64,000 nt of DNA from CAYFNK01 sp964474895 (lineage in GTDB: Archaea > Nanobdellota > Nanobdellia > SCGC-AAA011-G17 > PNOQ01): the NCBI GenBank assembly GCA_964474895.1, contig CAYYUK010000001.1, positions 113,933 to 177,932 of the forward strand, read 5' to 3'. The notes under the pieces were generated by a model. That model searched no databases, had not been told where the DNA came from, and was given only the letters and a program-made list of their open reading frames with translations. The translations under genes and the position numbers were made by a program. Positions 9,190 to 17,844 of this stretch are shown piece after piece (the first letter of the stretch is position 1; each line of letters starts with the position of its first letter).

Positions 9190-10388
9190 ATAAAATATAA
9201 AATTGTTGGTAAAAGTAAGCAACCCATTAAATGATTTCTACCTATTCCAAGTTTTGCAGGTATTATTCCTGTTACTGTTGAGACTAGTAATATTAGTAAG
9301 CCTATAAAATTACTTGATAGAAAAAATACCATTGTTATTATTAAAATTATTATTGAAAGTATTAGTTTTTGGTAATTGACTTTAGAAAACAAATTTGAAA
9401 ATACTTTTGTTATTTTTATTGTTAGGAACGTTGCTATCCCTCCTGCTATTAATGTTACTCCCAAGAATATAATCAGATTTTCTAAAGTCAGAATTCCTAT
9501 TATCTTTGAAATTGTTACAACTGCTCCATTTCTTGCTTTGTCTAGTAAAAATAATGCTAAGAAGCTCAAAACCATATTGATAGTGTTTAAACCACCAACC
9601 AAGATGAGAAAACCTTCGTTTGTTATTTTTTTGTATAGTTCAGATCCTAATATTGCAGCTTGTGCAGGACCAAGTCCGGGGAGGAAAGAACATAATCCTC
9701 CTGCTGCTAAAGAAGAACCCATTGTTTTAGATAGTTCGGATTTTTTTATTTTTGGAAATGTTATTTTTTGGGGTGGTATTGTTGCTTTTTCTGATAAACT
9801 TATGAATAACATACTTGTTCCGAATAATCCCGAAAGTAAAGGGAACAAAGGATTTTGTAGATTTGGTAAATTAAGAACTCCAATACCCAAAACACCAGAC
9901 ATTAGAAAGATAATTAGTGCCCATATTCTTGATTTCTTTTCCCGCAGTATTAAGAAGCCGGATGCAGCAATTAATACATACCCAATAACAGTTTGTAGAT
10001 AAGGATAAACTGTTTCAATTATTATTTTAAATAATGGAGACAATGCTACTGCAAGAATCAGCGAGAATAAACTACCTATTAAAGTTAGCATTACTGCTTC
10101 ATAACCTCTCCCTTCAAGTAGCATTTTGTGTCCTGGCAAGACGGAGAGTGCTGTTTCTGCTTCAGGTGCTCCAAGGAAAATAGATGGAATTGAATCAAGA
10201 AAGGTATGTGTTATTGCCATGGAGATTATGAAAACACAGATTATGACTGGAGAAACAATGTCAAGCAAAATTGCAGAGAAACTCAAGATAAGAATTGAAA
10301 CAAGATTTATGTGCACCCCAGGAATTAGACCAGTTATTATCCCAAATGCACACCCCAAAATTATAGTGATTATTATTTGTTCAATCAT
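9186..10388 (-). CDS. TctA/DUF112-family polytopic membrane protein
   Basis: About ten to twelve membrane helices over 400 aa. Conserved TctA-type signatures are GLIPGVHINLVS near residue 19, LGAPEAETALSVLPGHKMLLEGRGYEA near residues 72-98, and FLPGLGPAQAA in the middle. The family resembles the large permease subunit of tripartite tricarboxylate transporters, but archaeal members (COG1784-like) occur without TctB/TctC and their substrate is unknown. No TctB or TctC is seen here. It overlaps the upstream OB-fold gene by 8 bases, so the two are probably co-transcribed. Confidence 0.8.
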   Translation of the reverse strand: MIEQIIITIILGCAFGIITGLIPGVHINLVSILILSFSAILLDIVSPVIICVFIISMAITHTFLDSIPSIFLGAPEAETALSVLPGHKMLLEGRGYEAVMLTLIGSLFSLILAVALSPLFKIIIETVYPYLQTVIGYVLIAASGFLILREKKSRIWALIIFLMSGVLGIGVLNLPNLQNPLFPLLSGLFGTSMLFISLSEKATIPPQKITFPKIKKSELSKTMGSSLAAGGLCSFLPGLGPAQAAILGSELYKKITNEGFLILVGGLNTINMVLSFLALFLLDKARNGAVVTISKIIGILTLENLIIFLGVTLIAGGIATFLTIKITKVFSNLFSKVNYQKLILSIIILIITMVFFLSSNFIGLLILLVSTVTGIIPAKLGIGRNHLMGCLLLPTILYFI

Positions 10389-10734
10389 TTGTTTTGATTA
10401 TCTGTTCTGCCTGTAGCTCAAATTCTCCATTGTATTCGACAATTTTTCCTTTTATTTTCACTCTTTCGTTGTTGTTAAGAATAATCTGTTCATTTTTGAA
10501 TGCTATTACAACAATGGTTGATTCTCCATCAAATAATTTTAATAGATAAAGCCCTTCTGTTTCCTTTAGTATTGATAGTTCACCAGATATTGTTACTAGC
10601 TTGTCTATATCTTTATTTGTTATGTCTTTTATTTTGTAAGCTGGCGGTTCTATACTTTCTGAAATGAAAAGAATTAGTAAGATTCCAATTAGCGAAGACA
10701 GTAGTGAAATCTTTAACAAGGTATTTTCATTCAT
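10381..10734 (-). CDS. Membrane-anchored OB-fold protein
   Basis: 117 aa: one N-terminal hydrophobic helix (about 7-25), then an OB-fold module running from KLVTISGELSILK to ERVKIKGKIVEYNGEFELQ. This resembles the tRNA-anticodon/helicase-type nucleic-acid OB fold. The topology suggests the OB domain lies outside the membrane. It shares an operon with the TctA-like gene and a central promoter with pan. The ligand is unknown. Confidence 0.7.
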   Translation of the reverse strand: MNENTLLKISLLSSLIGILLILFISESIEPPAYKIKDITNKDIDKLVTISGELSILKETEGLYLLKLFDGESTIVVIAFKNEQIILNNNERVKIKGKIVEYNGEFELQAEQIIKTND

Positions 10735-10758
10735 TAGTTCAGTTTTTAGAGAGCAATG

Positions 10759-10766
10759 TTTATAAA
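10759..10766. promoter_or_regulatory. Symmetric TATA shared by OB-fold gene and pan
   Basis: The palindrome TTTATAAA sits at the centre of the 53-bp gap between divergent starts at 10734 and 10788. Neither gene has a ribosome binding site, so both transcripts are probably leaderless. This is one of four pairs in the window with the same 54-bp start-to-start spacing. Confidence 0.6.
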
Positions 10767-10787
10767 TACACGCAGTTTAATCTTTTT

Positions 10788-11906
10788 ATGGGTATACTTA
10801 CCAAGAAAAGAGGTGGTGATAGTTCCTACACTCTTGGTGAAGAGAATAGGAAACTTAGGGAAACTGTTTCTAATCTTAGAGGAGAACTTGGGGTGTATAA
10901 AGAACCCCCTCTAATAGTCTGTGATGTTGTAAAAGTTTTTAATGAAAAAGCAATTGTTAAGTTGCAAAATGGAAATAAATTTCTTGTCGGTGTTTCACCT
11001 TCATTACGTGGAAAAATTGCTGCAGACCAAAGAGTTTTAGCCGAACAAAAATCACTGGTTGTTGTTGACATACTTGGAAAAATGAAACAGTATGATGTTG
11101 AAAACTATGTTATCATAGAAAAACCAGGAATTTCTTGGAAGGAAATAGGTGGACTAAAAGATCCAATAAGAGAATTACATGAGGTAGTTGAGTTGCCTTT
11201 GAAAAATCCTGCGTTATTTAAGAAAGTGGGAATACAACCACCAAAGGGTATTTTATTGTATGGTCCAAGCGGAACGGGTAAAACTATTTTAGCAAAAGCT
11301 GTTGCAAAAAGTACAAACTCCACGTTTATAGAAATAGTTGGTAGCGAGTTAGTGCAGAAATTTATTGGTGAAGGGGCTAAACTGGTAAAAGATATTTTTA
11401 GTTTGGCTCGTGAAAAAGCACCATCGATTATCTTTATAGATGAATTAGATGCAATTGCGTCCGAAAGAGCAGACTATGGTACTAGTGGTGAGAGGGAAGT
11501 ACAAAGGACGTTTATGCAACTTTTGAGTGAGATCGATGGATTTGATCCTTTGGATAATGTTAAGATAATTTGTGCAACAAATAGAATTGATGTTCTGGAT
11601 CCTGCAGTTTTGAGACCAGGTAGATTAGATAGACTAATAGAGATTCCAATGCCAGATGTTGGAAGTAGAAGAGAAATTTTTAATATACATTCTAAAGATA
11701 TGACTTTGGATGGTGTTGCAATTGATGGGATAATTCCACTTACAGAAGGATTTTCTGGAGCAGAAATAAAATCAGTTTGTACTGAAGCAGGATATTTTGC
11801 AATAAGACAGGATAGAACAAAAGTAAATATGGATGATTTTTTATGTGCAATAGATAAAGTTAGACAGAATGAGTTTGGAGAAAGTACTGGGGGGATGTTT
11901 GGGTAA
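10788..11906 (+). CDS. pan: Proteasome-activating nucleotidase (PAN-like AAA ATPase)
   Basis: Hexameric unfoldase that feeds the archaeal proteasome. A short N-terminal coiled coil (EENRKLRETVSNLRGEL) is followed by an OB domain and an AAA module with Walker A GPSGTGKT near residue 158, Walker B SIIFIDELDAIA near 214, and the second region of homology ending RPGRLDRLIEI. The start at 10788 is chosen from the TATA spacing; a longer frame upstream would overrun the promoter. The protein is 372 aa and ends GGMFG, so the usual C-terminal HbYX proteasome-docking tail is not visible. It could therefore serve a different partner. Confidence 0.88.
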   Translation: MGILTKKRGGDSSYTLGEENRKLRETVSNLRGELGVYKEPPLIVCDVVKVFNEKAIVKLQNGNKFLVGVSPSLRGKIAADQRVLAEQKSLVVVDILGKMKQYDVENYVIIEKPGISWKEIGGLKDPIRELHEVVELPLKNPALFKKVGIQPPKGILLYGPSGTGKTILAKAVAKSTNSTFIEIVGSELVQKFIGEGAKLVKDIFSLAREKAPSIIFIDELDAIASERADYGTSGEREVQRTFMQLLSEIDGFDPLDNVKIICATNRIDVLDPAVLRPGRLDRLIEIPMPDVGSRREIFNIHSKDMTLDGVAIDGIIPLTEGFSGAEIKSVCTEAGYFAIRQDRTKVNMDDFLCAIDKVRQNEFGESTGGMFG

Positions 11907-11908
11907 AA

Positions 11909-12010
11909 ATGAATGATATGTTGATACTAATACTATCGATGATTAGTTTGCTTGTTTTATACTGGATATTTTTTGGAGAAAGAAAATTTAAAGAGAAACT
12001 TGAAAAATGA
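11909..12010 (+). CDS. 33-aa single-helix membrane microprotein
   Basis: Begins two bases after the pan stop codon and reads MNDMLILILSMISLLVLYWI followed by a short charged tail. One hydrophobic helix spans almost the whole protein. Its stop overlaps the thpR start (ATGA), a typical coupling arrangement. No family is recognised. The position between two real genes and the overlap make it plausible, but it could be chance. Confidence 0.5.
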   Translation: MNDMLILILSMISLLVLYWIFFGERKFKEKLEK

Positions 12011-12543
12011 GATTATTTGTAGGGGTAGTTTTACCAACAGAAATTAAAGATGAACTTTTCAAAATTCAAAAGAATTTTCCAAAGAATGTGGCAAAAATTA
12101 ATTGGATAGCCAAGAAAAGATTGCATTTAACTTTAAAGTTTTTGGGAGAAGTTGATGAAGATAAACTTTCTGGAATAGTTTCTGCATTGAATAAGGTGTC
12201 TTTTGATTCATTCGAAGTTAGTGTTGGGGGTGTTGGAACATCCTTGCATAATGGGGTGTCTTCTGTTATTTGGGCAGACATATTGTCTAAAGAGAATGTT
12301 ATTAATTTACAACAGAGGGTTGATGCCGAACTTTTATCTATTTTTAAGTTTAGTCAAAAATTTAATCCACATTTAACATTGGGAAGGGTAAAGATTTTAA
12401 AAAACAAGGATAAGTTCTCTAAAATAATTAAGGAGATAAAAGTTCAGAAGAAGAGTTTTTCGATTGACGAATTTTGTTTGATGAAGAGTAAACTTACTAA
12501 AGATGGTTCTAAATACGAAATCATATCTAAGTTTAATACGTAA
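12007..12543 (+). CDS. thpR: RNA 2',3'-cyclic phosphodiesterase / 2'-5' RNA ligase
   Basis: 2H phosphoesterase family member acting on RNA ends with 2',3'-cyclic phosphates. Both catalytic HxTx motifs are present: HLTLKFLG near residue 41 and HLTLGRV near residue 120. The 178-aa length matches the family. The start overlaps the upstream microprotein stop by three bases. The physiological substrate in archaea is not well defined. Confidence 0.92.
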   Translation: MRLFVGVVLPTEIKDELFKIQKNFPKNVAKINWIAKKRLHLTLKFLGEVDEDKLSGIVSALNKVSFDSFEVSVGGVGTSLHNGVSSVIWADILSKENVINLQQRVDAELLSIFKFSQKFNPHLTLGRVKILKNKDKFSKIIKEIKVQKKSFSIDEFCLMKSKLTKDGSKYEIISKFNT

Positions 12544-12579
12544 AGTTTTATATATTTCTAGATTTGATGTTAGGTAAGT

Positions 12580-13842
12580 ATGGATTTGGAATATAAGAAA
12601 TGGCTTCCTTTGATTGTTTTGTTAATCTTGATTCTTTCTCTTGTTGCATATTTATTGTTTTTTAGATCTGGCATGGGTGAAGAAAGATTTGCTTCCAATC
12701 CTGTTCAAGGGTGTGTTGTTATGGCTGATAGGGGGCATTATGATGATAGCGTAGACATTGTTTTTTTATCTGAAAATTATAACGATATGTCAAAGTTTAT
12801 TTCAGACACAATAAGTTTTAGGGAAAGTTTCTTGAATGTTGTACCGTACGGCGGGTATTCTGAAAGATTTAATTTTTTTAGATTGGAATCTTTTGAGAAC
12901 TTGGGTTGTGAATATGATGGAGAATATGAAGGCGCAGTTGTATGTAATCCTTCAGATGTTAAGAAAGCCGCGTTAGGATGTCCTGCAGATTATTATATTG
13001 TTTTAGTAGATATTAATGGTGTTAAGAATTTTTTCGATCATTTAAGATCCAGTGCATGGAGGGGTATTGCTTCTTTAAATTCTGCTGATGACCCTCTTGT
13101 TTTTGCTCATGAATTTGCACATCTTTTTGCAGGATTACATGACGAGTATACTTGGAATGGTGGAAAGATAATCGGCGCCTCTCCAAATTGTGATAGTGAA
13201 TATAACTCTTGTCCAATGTTTGAAGGATTTGATGATGCAGGGTGTTATGTTGGGTGTGTGAATAACGAACATGCTAGGTCTGTGGATGTTGGAATAATGA
13301 GTGACTATTGGAAATCAAATAGTTATGGTTTGTTTAATGAATACATAATTGAAGAAGTTCTTCTTAAGAATAGTCTAAGCAATTTTGAAATAGGCACTGT
13401 TTCAATGTCCCCTAGTTTGGTCCCTCTCGGGGAACCAGAAGAAATTCTTTTGGTTGAATATTCCTGTAAAGGCGATAATTGCATAATCTCTTCTGTTTTT
13501 GAATCTGAAGGATATTCTTCAGATTACATCGATACTCTTTCTTTAAACCCTGCAATGTCTGTGGAATTAAGCAATGGAGATTCTTATTCTGTTGATTATC
13601 CAAATATTCTTTATATAGAAGGGCATAATTCTGATGGCACAATGATTGCAGATCATAGGAAACTTAATGGGCTAACAGATTCTTTGATTGTGAAAAATCC
13701 TATGGAAAATGTTGAAATAAAGATAAAGAATGCAGCAGGAATGATATTGGATACTTATGATTATATTTATGGGGCAGATAGTTCTCCATCTTATGTCGGA
13801 GGGTTTGGCAGCAAATTTGTGAAAGTGCGAGAAGTAATTTAA
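12580..13842 (+). CDS. Membrane-anchored M64-like metallopeptidase
   Basis: An N-terminal helix (about residues 9-29) anchors an extracytoplasmic zinc peptidase domain. The active site HEFAHLFAGLHDEY at about residues 176-189 matches the HExxHxxxGLxDEY form of the M64 (IgA peptidase) family. Several cysteines follow and probably form disulphides, and a beta-rich C-terminal domain covers about 270-420. A TATA-like TTTTATATA lies just upstream, and the ATG at 12580 fits leaderless initiation. Likely role: surface proteolysis in a host- or polymer-dependent lifestyle (inference). Confidence 0.8.
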   Translation: MDLEYKKWLPLIVLLILILSLVAYLLFFRSGMGEERFASNPVQGCVVMADRGHYDDSVDIVFLSENYNDMSKFISDTISFRESFLNVVPYGGYSERFNFFRLESFENLGCEYDGEYEGAVVCNPSDVKKAALGCPADYYIVLVDINGVKNFFDHLRSSAWRGIASLNSADDPLVFAHEFAHLFAGLHDEYTWNGGKIIGASPNCDSEYNSCPMFEGFDDAGCYVGCVNNEHARSVDVGIMSDYWKSNSYGLFNEYIIEEVLLKNSLSNFEIGTVSMSPSLVPLGEPEEILLVEYSCKGDNCIISSVFESEGYSSDYIDTLSLNPAMSVELSNGDSYSVDYPNILYIEGHNSDGTMIADHRKLNGLTDSLIVKNPMENVEIKIKNAAGMILDTYDYIYGADSSPSYVGGFGSKFVKVREVI

Positions 13843-16028
13843 TCTTCATATATCTCATTTATTATTCTTTCTATCTCTTCAGCTCTTTTTCCCCCAATTC
13901 CTTCTATTTTTTCTAGTTCTTCTTTTTTTGAGTTTGCTATCTTTTTTATTGATTTTATTTTGATTAGAAGTGTTTTTGCAGTTTTTGGTCCTATTCCTGG
14001 CAGAGATTCTATTATGAATTCTTGTTGTTCTTTTGTTGTGATTGGTTTCCTCTCTAATCTTAAACCAATTTCTTTACTATTTGGTTTTTGTTCTCTTAGT
14101 GAAATTACTTTTATTAATTCTGCAGTGTCTTGTTGATTTTTTGTATAGATTATTGGAATTCCAAAAGAGATTGCTATTGTAGATAGCATCCCTCTTATTG
14201 CATTTGGATGGATTTTTCTCATTGAATAAATATCTTCAGTTCCCTCCACAATTACGATTGGTTTTTCGAAATTTTCTCTTAAACTTTTTATCTGTGAAAA
14301 TATTCTTTTATCTATTAGTGAATCAACAAAATCCTTCACAGTTTTTCTTTCAATCCCGACCCTTTCTGAAACCATAAAGTCTGAAGTTGCTAATGCCTTT
14401 ATTTTGATATTTATTCCTAAATCGTGAAGTTTTTTTGTTATCCCTGAGTTCGCTTCTCTTGAATCAACGTAGACAATAGATCCAGTTTCTTCTATAAAAG
14501 TTTTTAATGTTGGTTGTTTTTCAAGAGTTAATTTTTTATTAATCTCTTGCAAAGCAGAATACATTCTTTTTTCTTTGTGGTGTGAAACCCAAAAATTTAT
14601 TTCATCTCTAGTGTTTTTTGTTATTAGTAAAATTATTTTTCCCTTATCATGTCTTGCAGTTCTGCCCCTCCTTTGGATAGATCTAATTGCAGAAGGTACT
14701 GGTTCATAAAAAATTACCAAATCTACTTTTGGTAGGTCCAAACCTTCTTCCCCAATTGAGGTTGAGATTAGACAATTATATATGCTATTTTCGAAATCTT
14801 TTATAATTGAAATTTGTTCTTTTTGATTTAGTTTTATTCCATCTTTTTTTGCTTGACCTACGAAGAGTTTTGCATTAATGTTTTCAATTTTATTTAGTTC
14901 GCCTTCCAATTCTTTTACCGAATCTCTGTAACTGTTGAATATGATTATTTTTACTGCAGGATCTTTTTTTATACTTTCCTTGACTATTTCTAGAAGTCTT
15001 TTTTGTTTTGGGTGTTTTACTTTTTTAAGAGCTAATTCTTTTGTTAAAATATATGCTGATTTGAAATTTAAATCATTTGTCAGATTTATTACTGCTTTTG
15101 TTTTTGTCTTTGGATCTTCGAAGATAGTTTTTAGATATTTATGTAAAGAATTTATTCCCTGAGTTTCTAGCATATCAATTGCATGATTTATTTTTATTGT
15201 TTCGGCAACAAGAGAAATCGATCTAAATGTATTATAATCTTTGCTTCCTCTCGCAATTTCTCCTTGGAGAGAAGCTTGCGCGCCAAGAAGTTCTTTTTTT
15301 ATTGGTTGTCTTGATAGTTTTATTATTCCCTGTTTTCTTATTTCTGCTATCTTTTCGGTTAGTGAAGCAACCATCAGTTTTTTTATTTTTTTGAATTCTT
15401 CTGGAAGGTCAACCATCTCCTTTTCTATTATTAGTTCTTGGATGTATTCTTTTACATCAGGATCTTCTTCGGTCCTTGCTTCTATTTTTTTTGAATGTAT
15501 ATTTTTACATACTTCAAGTATTTTTTCTTTGTCTGATCCAGGAGAAGCTGTTAAACCAATCAATCTTTCAAATTTTGATTTTTTATGATATTCTTTTGCT
15601 ATCCAGGTGTAAGAATAATCTTGCACTGCTCGATGTGCTTCATCTATTATTAATGTAGACACTTCTTTGAAGTCTATTGATTTATTTAGTAAATCATTTT
15701 CTATACACTGTGGTGTACTTACTATGATGCTTGAATTCTTCCACAATTCTTTTCTTTTGCTTGGCGGCACAGCCCCTGTAAAAAGAGTTACGTATTTTTC
15801 ATCTGTGCTTTCTTTTATTTCATTATATATTTGGTTTGCAAGTGGTTTTGTTGGGGTTAAAAATAATGCTTTAGAATTTTTGTAATTTTCGAATCTTTTT
15901 ATAATGGCCAATATTGCTATTTTGGTTTTTCCCATCCCTGTTGGTAATACTACAAGTGTGTTATCTTTTAAACAAGAATAGAGTATTGTCTCTTGATATA
16001 ATCGTGGCTTGAATTTAATTGTTGGCAT
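13839..16028 (-). CDS. hef: Hef helicase/nuclease (FANCM/XPF-like)
   Basis: Processes stalled replication forks. The N-terminal superfamily 2 helicase has Walker A PTGMGKT near residues 29-35, DEAH near 128, and motif VI QRRGRTAR near 452. An XPF/ERCC4 nuclease follows, with VDSREA and the catalytic ERKTVKDF near 557, then tandem helix-hairpin-helix repeats (PGIGPKTAK near 678). All parts of a full-length euryarchaeal Hef are present in 729 aa. Its stop codon overlaps that of the convergent peptidase by 4 bases. Confidence 0.94.
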   Translation of the reverse strand: MPTIKFKPRLYQETILYSCLKDNTLVVLPTGMGKTKIAILAIIKRFENYKNSKALFLTPTKPLANQIYNEIKESTDEKYVTLFTGAVPPSKRKELWKNSSIIVSTPQCIENDLLNKSIDFKEVSTLIIDEAHRAVQDYSYTWIAKEYHKKSKFERLIGLTASPGSDKEKILEVCKNIHSKKIEARTEEDPDVKEYIQELIIEKEMVDLPEEFKKIKKLMVASLTEKIAEIRKQGIIKLSRQPIKKELLGAQASLQGEIARGSKDYNTFRSISLVAETIKINHAIDMLETQGINSLHKYLKTIFEDPKTKTKAVINLTNDLNFKSAYILTKELALKKVKHPKQKRLLEIVKESIKKDPAVKIIIFNSYRDSVKELEGELNKIENINAKLFVGQAKKDGIKLNQKEQISIIKDFENSIYNCLISTSIGEEGLDLPKVDLVIFYEPVPSAIRSIQRRGRTARHDKGKIILLITKNTRDEINFWVSHHKEKRMYSALQEINKKLTLEKQPTLKTFIEETGSIVYVDSREANSGITKKLHDLGINIKIKALATSDFMVSERVGIERKTVKDFVDSLIDKRIFSQIKSLRENFEKPIVIVEGTEDIYSMRKIHPNAIRGMLSTIAISFGIPIIYTKNQQDTAELIKVISLREQKPNSKEIGLRLERKPITTKEQQEFIIESLPGIGPKTAKTLLIKIKSIKKIANSKKEELEKIEGIGGKRAEEIERIINEIYED

Positions 16029-16081
16029 ACTTTTGTTGTTTTGTCTTGATTTATAAAGAATTTTATGGTGTATGTCAACAA

Positions 16082-16843
16082 CTATCTATATTTGAATAAG
16101 AAGATTAGTAATAAAACTACTGCGGCAACCAATCCAAATAAAAGAGCAGTCAATGAATTTGCAAGGATTAGTAGGGCAGTTGAAAATATTATAAAAGTTA
16201 TTCCAAATAGATATAATGGTGCAGACCCAAAAAAGATTTTCGTTCCATCTAATCCAGCCAAAGGCAACATCGCAAATATTGCTATATAATAAGATATTTT
16301 TACTAAATCTGAGAATCCGGGGAAACTGTTAAGGAGCAATGCTACCAAAATTACAGCAAGAGGACCTGAAAAATGAATTATTGCAATTTCGAAATCGGTT
16401 ACTTGCTTGAAGGGTCTTTTCATTCGGGAGAGTTTTATTTCCGAAATTTCAGAACTTCCGATTGCACAGAATTTTAATAATCCGTTTGAAAATAATGAAA
16501 TGAGTAATGGAAGAATTATTCCGATTTTTATTGATTTTAATTTCATTCCAAAAATTCTTAGATTTTCTATTTTTGCTCTTTTAGTAAACCAAAATCTTTT
16601 GATACCCCAAATTGTAAATGTAGATTTACAACCATAGTTTTTTGCCACCGATTTGTGAACTACTTGATAGATTATTAAAATAATTGCAGAGAGAATAGCT
16701 AATCTTAGCCAGTTTGTTAAGCCTGTTGATAGTTCAAATATTTGCCCATATCCCCATTGCCTAAAAGAAAACACAAATCCAAGAATTATTGCAGAAACAG
16801 CTATTCTTCCAATTTCTCTTTTATCTATTGTTTTTTTGCTCAT
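16082..16843 (-). CDS. Degenerate site-2-protease-like membrane protein
   Basis: Polytopic protein of 253 aa, about six helices. The layout resembles archaeal M50/site-2 protease proteins: a first metal motif region YQVVHKSVAKNYG at residues 59-71, a GPLAV segment near 160-164, and LPLAGLDGTKIF at 193-204. The normal HExxH reads YQVVH, so the first His and the catalytic Glu are lost while the LDG motif remains. A non-catalytic pseudoprotease is the simplest reading. The alternative is an unrelated membrane protein with chance similarity. Confidence 0.6.
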   Translation of the reverse strand: MSKKTIDKREIGRIAVSAIILGFVFSFRQWGYGQIFELSTGLTNWLRLAILSAIILIIYQVVHKSVAKNYGCKSTFTIWGIKRFWFTKRAKIENLRIFGMKLKSIKIGIILPLLISLFSNGLLKFCAIGSSEISEIKLSRMKRPFKQVTDFEIAIIHFSGPLAVILVALLLNSFPGFSDLVKISYYIAIFAMLPLAGLDGTKIFFGSAPLYLFGITFIIFSTALLILANSLTALLFGLVAAVVLLLIFLFKYR

Positions 16844-16927
16844 CTATAGAAAAATATCTTGTTCAGATTATATAAGTTTTTTGCCCTGATTTTGTTGTTC
16901 CTGCGGGTGTGCTGTAGGCTCGAAAGT

Positions 16928-16954
16928 TATATAAAGTTGGAGAGACTTCTCTCC
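16928..16954 (+). promoter_or_regulatory. TATA box and palindrome upstream of PRC-barrel gene
   Basis: TATATAAA at about 16928-16934 is followed directly by the perfect inverted repeat GGAGAG-ACTT-CTCTCC at 16939-16954. The repeat falls between the TATA and the expected transcription start near 16957-16960, a position where a bound repressor would block initiation. A GGAGG ribosome site follows at 16967. Confidence 0.45.
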
Positions 16955-16979
16955 GATATCTTAATTGGAGGAATTTACT

Positions 16980-17261
16980 ATGTTGAAAACGAAGAAGATA
17001 TCTGAAGTTGTTGGTATGCCTGTTTATAATGATTCTGGAGAGTATTTTGGTGATGTTGAGGAAGCTTTGATAGCTTCAAATAAAGTGTATGGCTGGAAAA
17101 TTAGGTCTACTAAAAGATCATATATAAGCAAGGTCATGAGCGGTGCCAAGGGAGTTATAATCCCTCATAAGTTGGTTAAGTCCGTTGGCGATATAATGAT
17201 AGTTACAAAAGCAGAAGTTCCTAGTTATGAGGAAAAAGGAACAGACGTGGCTGTCGAATAA
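16980..17261 (+). CDS. PRC-barrel domain protein, second copy
   Basis: 93 aa starting MLKTKKISEVVGMPVYNDSG, the usual PRC-barrel entry, and ending with a VIIPHKLVKSVGDIMIV strand pair. The start at 16980 has a TTGGAGG site 8 bases upstream; a TTG 15 bases earlier is in frame but overlaps that site. It is a candidate CdpB-like division accessory protein by family size, without direct evidence. It precedes the three-gene membrane cluster but has its own promoter. Confidence 0.8.
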   Translation: MLKTKKISEVVGMPVYNDSGEYFGDVEEALIASNKVYGWKIRSTKRSYISKVMSGAKGVIIPHKLVKSVGDIMIVTKAEVPSYEEKGTDVAVE

Positions 17262-17304
17262 AAGCACAAATTTTAAATACTCTTATTTCAACTTAGGGAT
17301 AATA

Positions 17305-17844
17305 ATGGCTTCTAAATTGCAAGGCACCATCGAATTTTTGAAGGATTTCGGATTGTTTGATGTTATTCTTCCTTTCTTACTTGTTTTTGCAGTAGTTTTT
17401 GCTGTTTTGGAAAAAACGTCAATTCTTGGTAAGGATAAGAAGAATTTGAATTCCATTGTTGCATTGGTTTTGGGGTTGCTTACAATTGCAGCCAACAAAG
17501 TTATTATGGCGTTGACTAATGCATTGCCAAATATTGTTTTAATGATTATAATCTCATTATCTTTCTTACTGATGATTGGCATCTTTTTGAAAGAGGGAGA
17601 TCTTGACTTGGAAGAAAAACACAGTGGCTGGTATAAAGCGTTTTCTTTTGTTATGTTAATTGGAGTTATTTTTATCTTTTTGGGTGCGTGGGTTACAGAT
17701 AGTGGGATAAGTGTTTTATCTTATATTTTTGCATATATGAACTCTAACTTTGGTGGAGATTTAATTGGAGGCATTGTTTTAATTGCAGTTGTTGTTGGTG
17801 TCATTGCAATTGCTGTTAAGGGTAGCAAGTCAGGTGATGATTAA
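17305..17844 (+). CDS. Membrane protein A of a three-paralogue cluster
   Basis: 179 aa with about five helices. After a short amphipathic start comes the motif ILPFLLVFAVVFAVLEKTSI, which recurs in the next two genes as VLPFLIVFIVIFAVLEKTYI and a more divergent LPLFSFVLILVLVYAILQKT. The start at 17305 follows a TATA-like TTTTAAAT at 17271, a leaderless layout. The stop overlaps the next ATG (TAATG). No known family is recognised. The position just upstream of the pilus-type genes suggests a linked membrane component, but this is inferred. Confidence 0.75.
   Translation: MASKLQGTIEFLKDFGLFDVILPFLLVFAVVFAVLEKTSILGKDKKNLNSIVALVLGLLTIAANKVIMALTNALPNIVLMIIISLSFLLMIGIFLKEGDLDLEEKHSGWYKAFSFVMLIGVIFIFLGAWVTDSGISVLSYIFAYMNSNFGGDLIGGIVLIAVVVGVIAIAVKGSKSGDD

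Noticed and set aside
9376..10002. A 208-aa open frame on the plus strand
   Set aside because: It lies wholly inside the TctA-like gene on the other strand, whose membrane pattern and family motifs are clear; no ribosome site or known motif supports it.
10704..10787. Longer N-terminus for PAN beginning at 10704
   Set aside because: It would run through the shared TATA element and into the divergent gene; the ATG at 10788 fits the leaderless spacing and family alignment.
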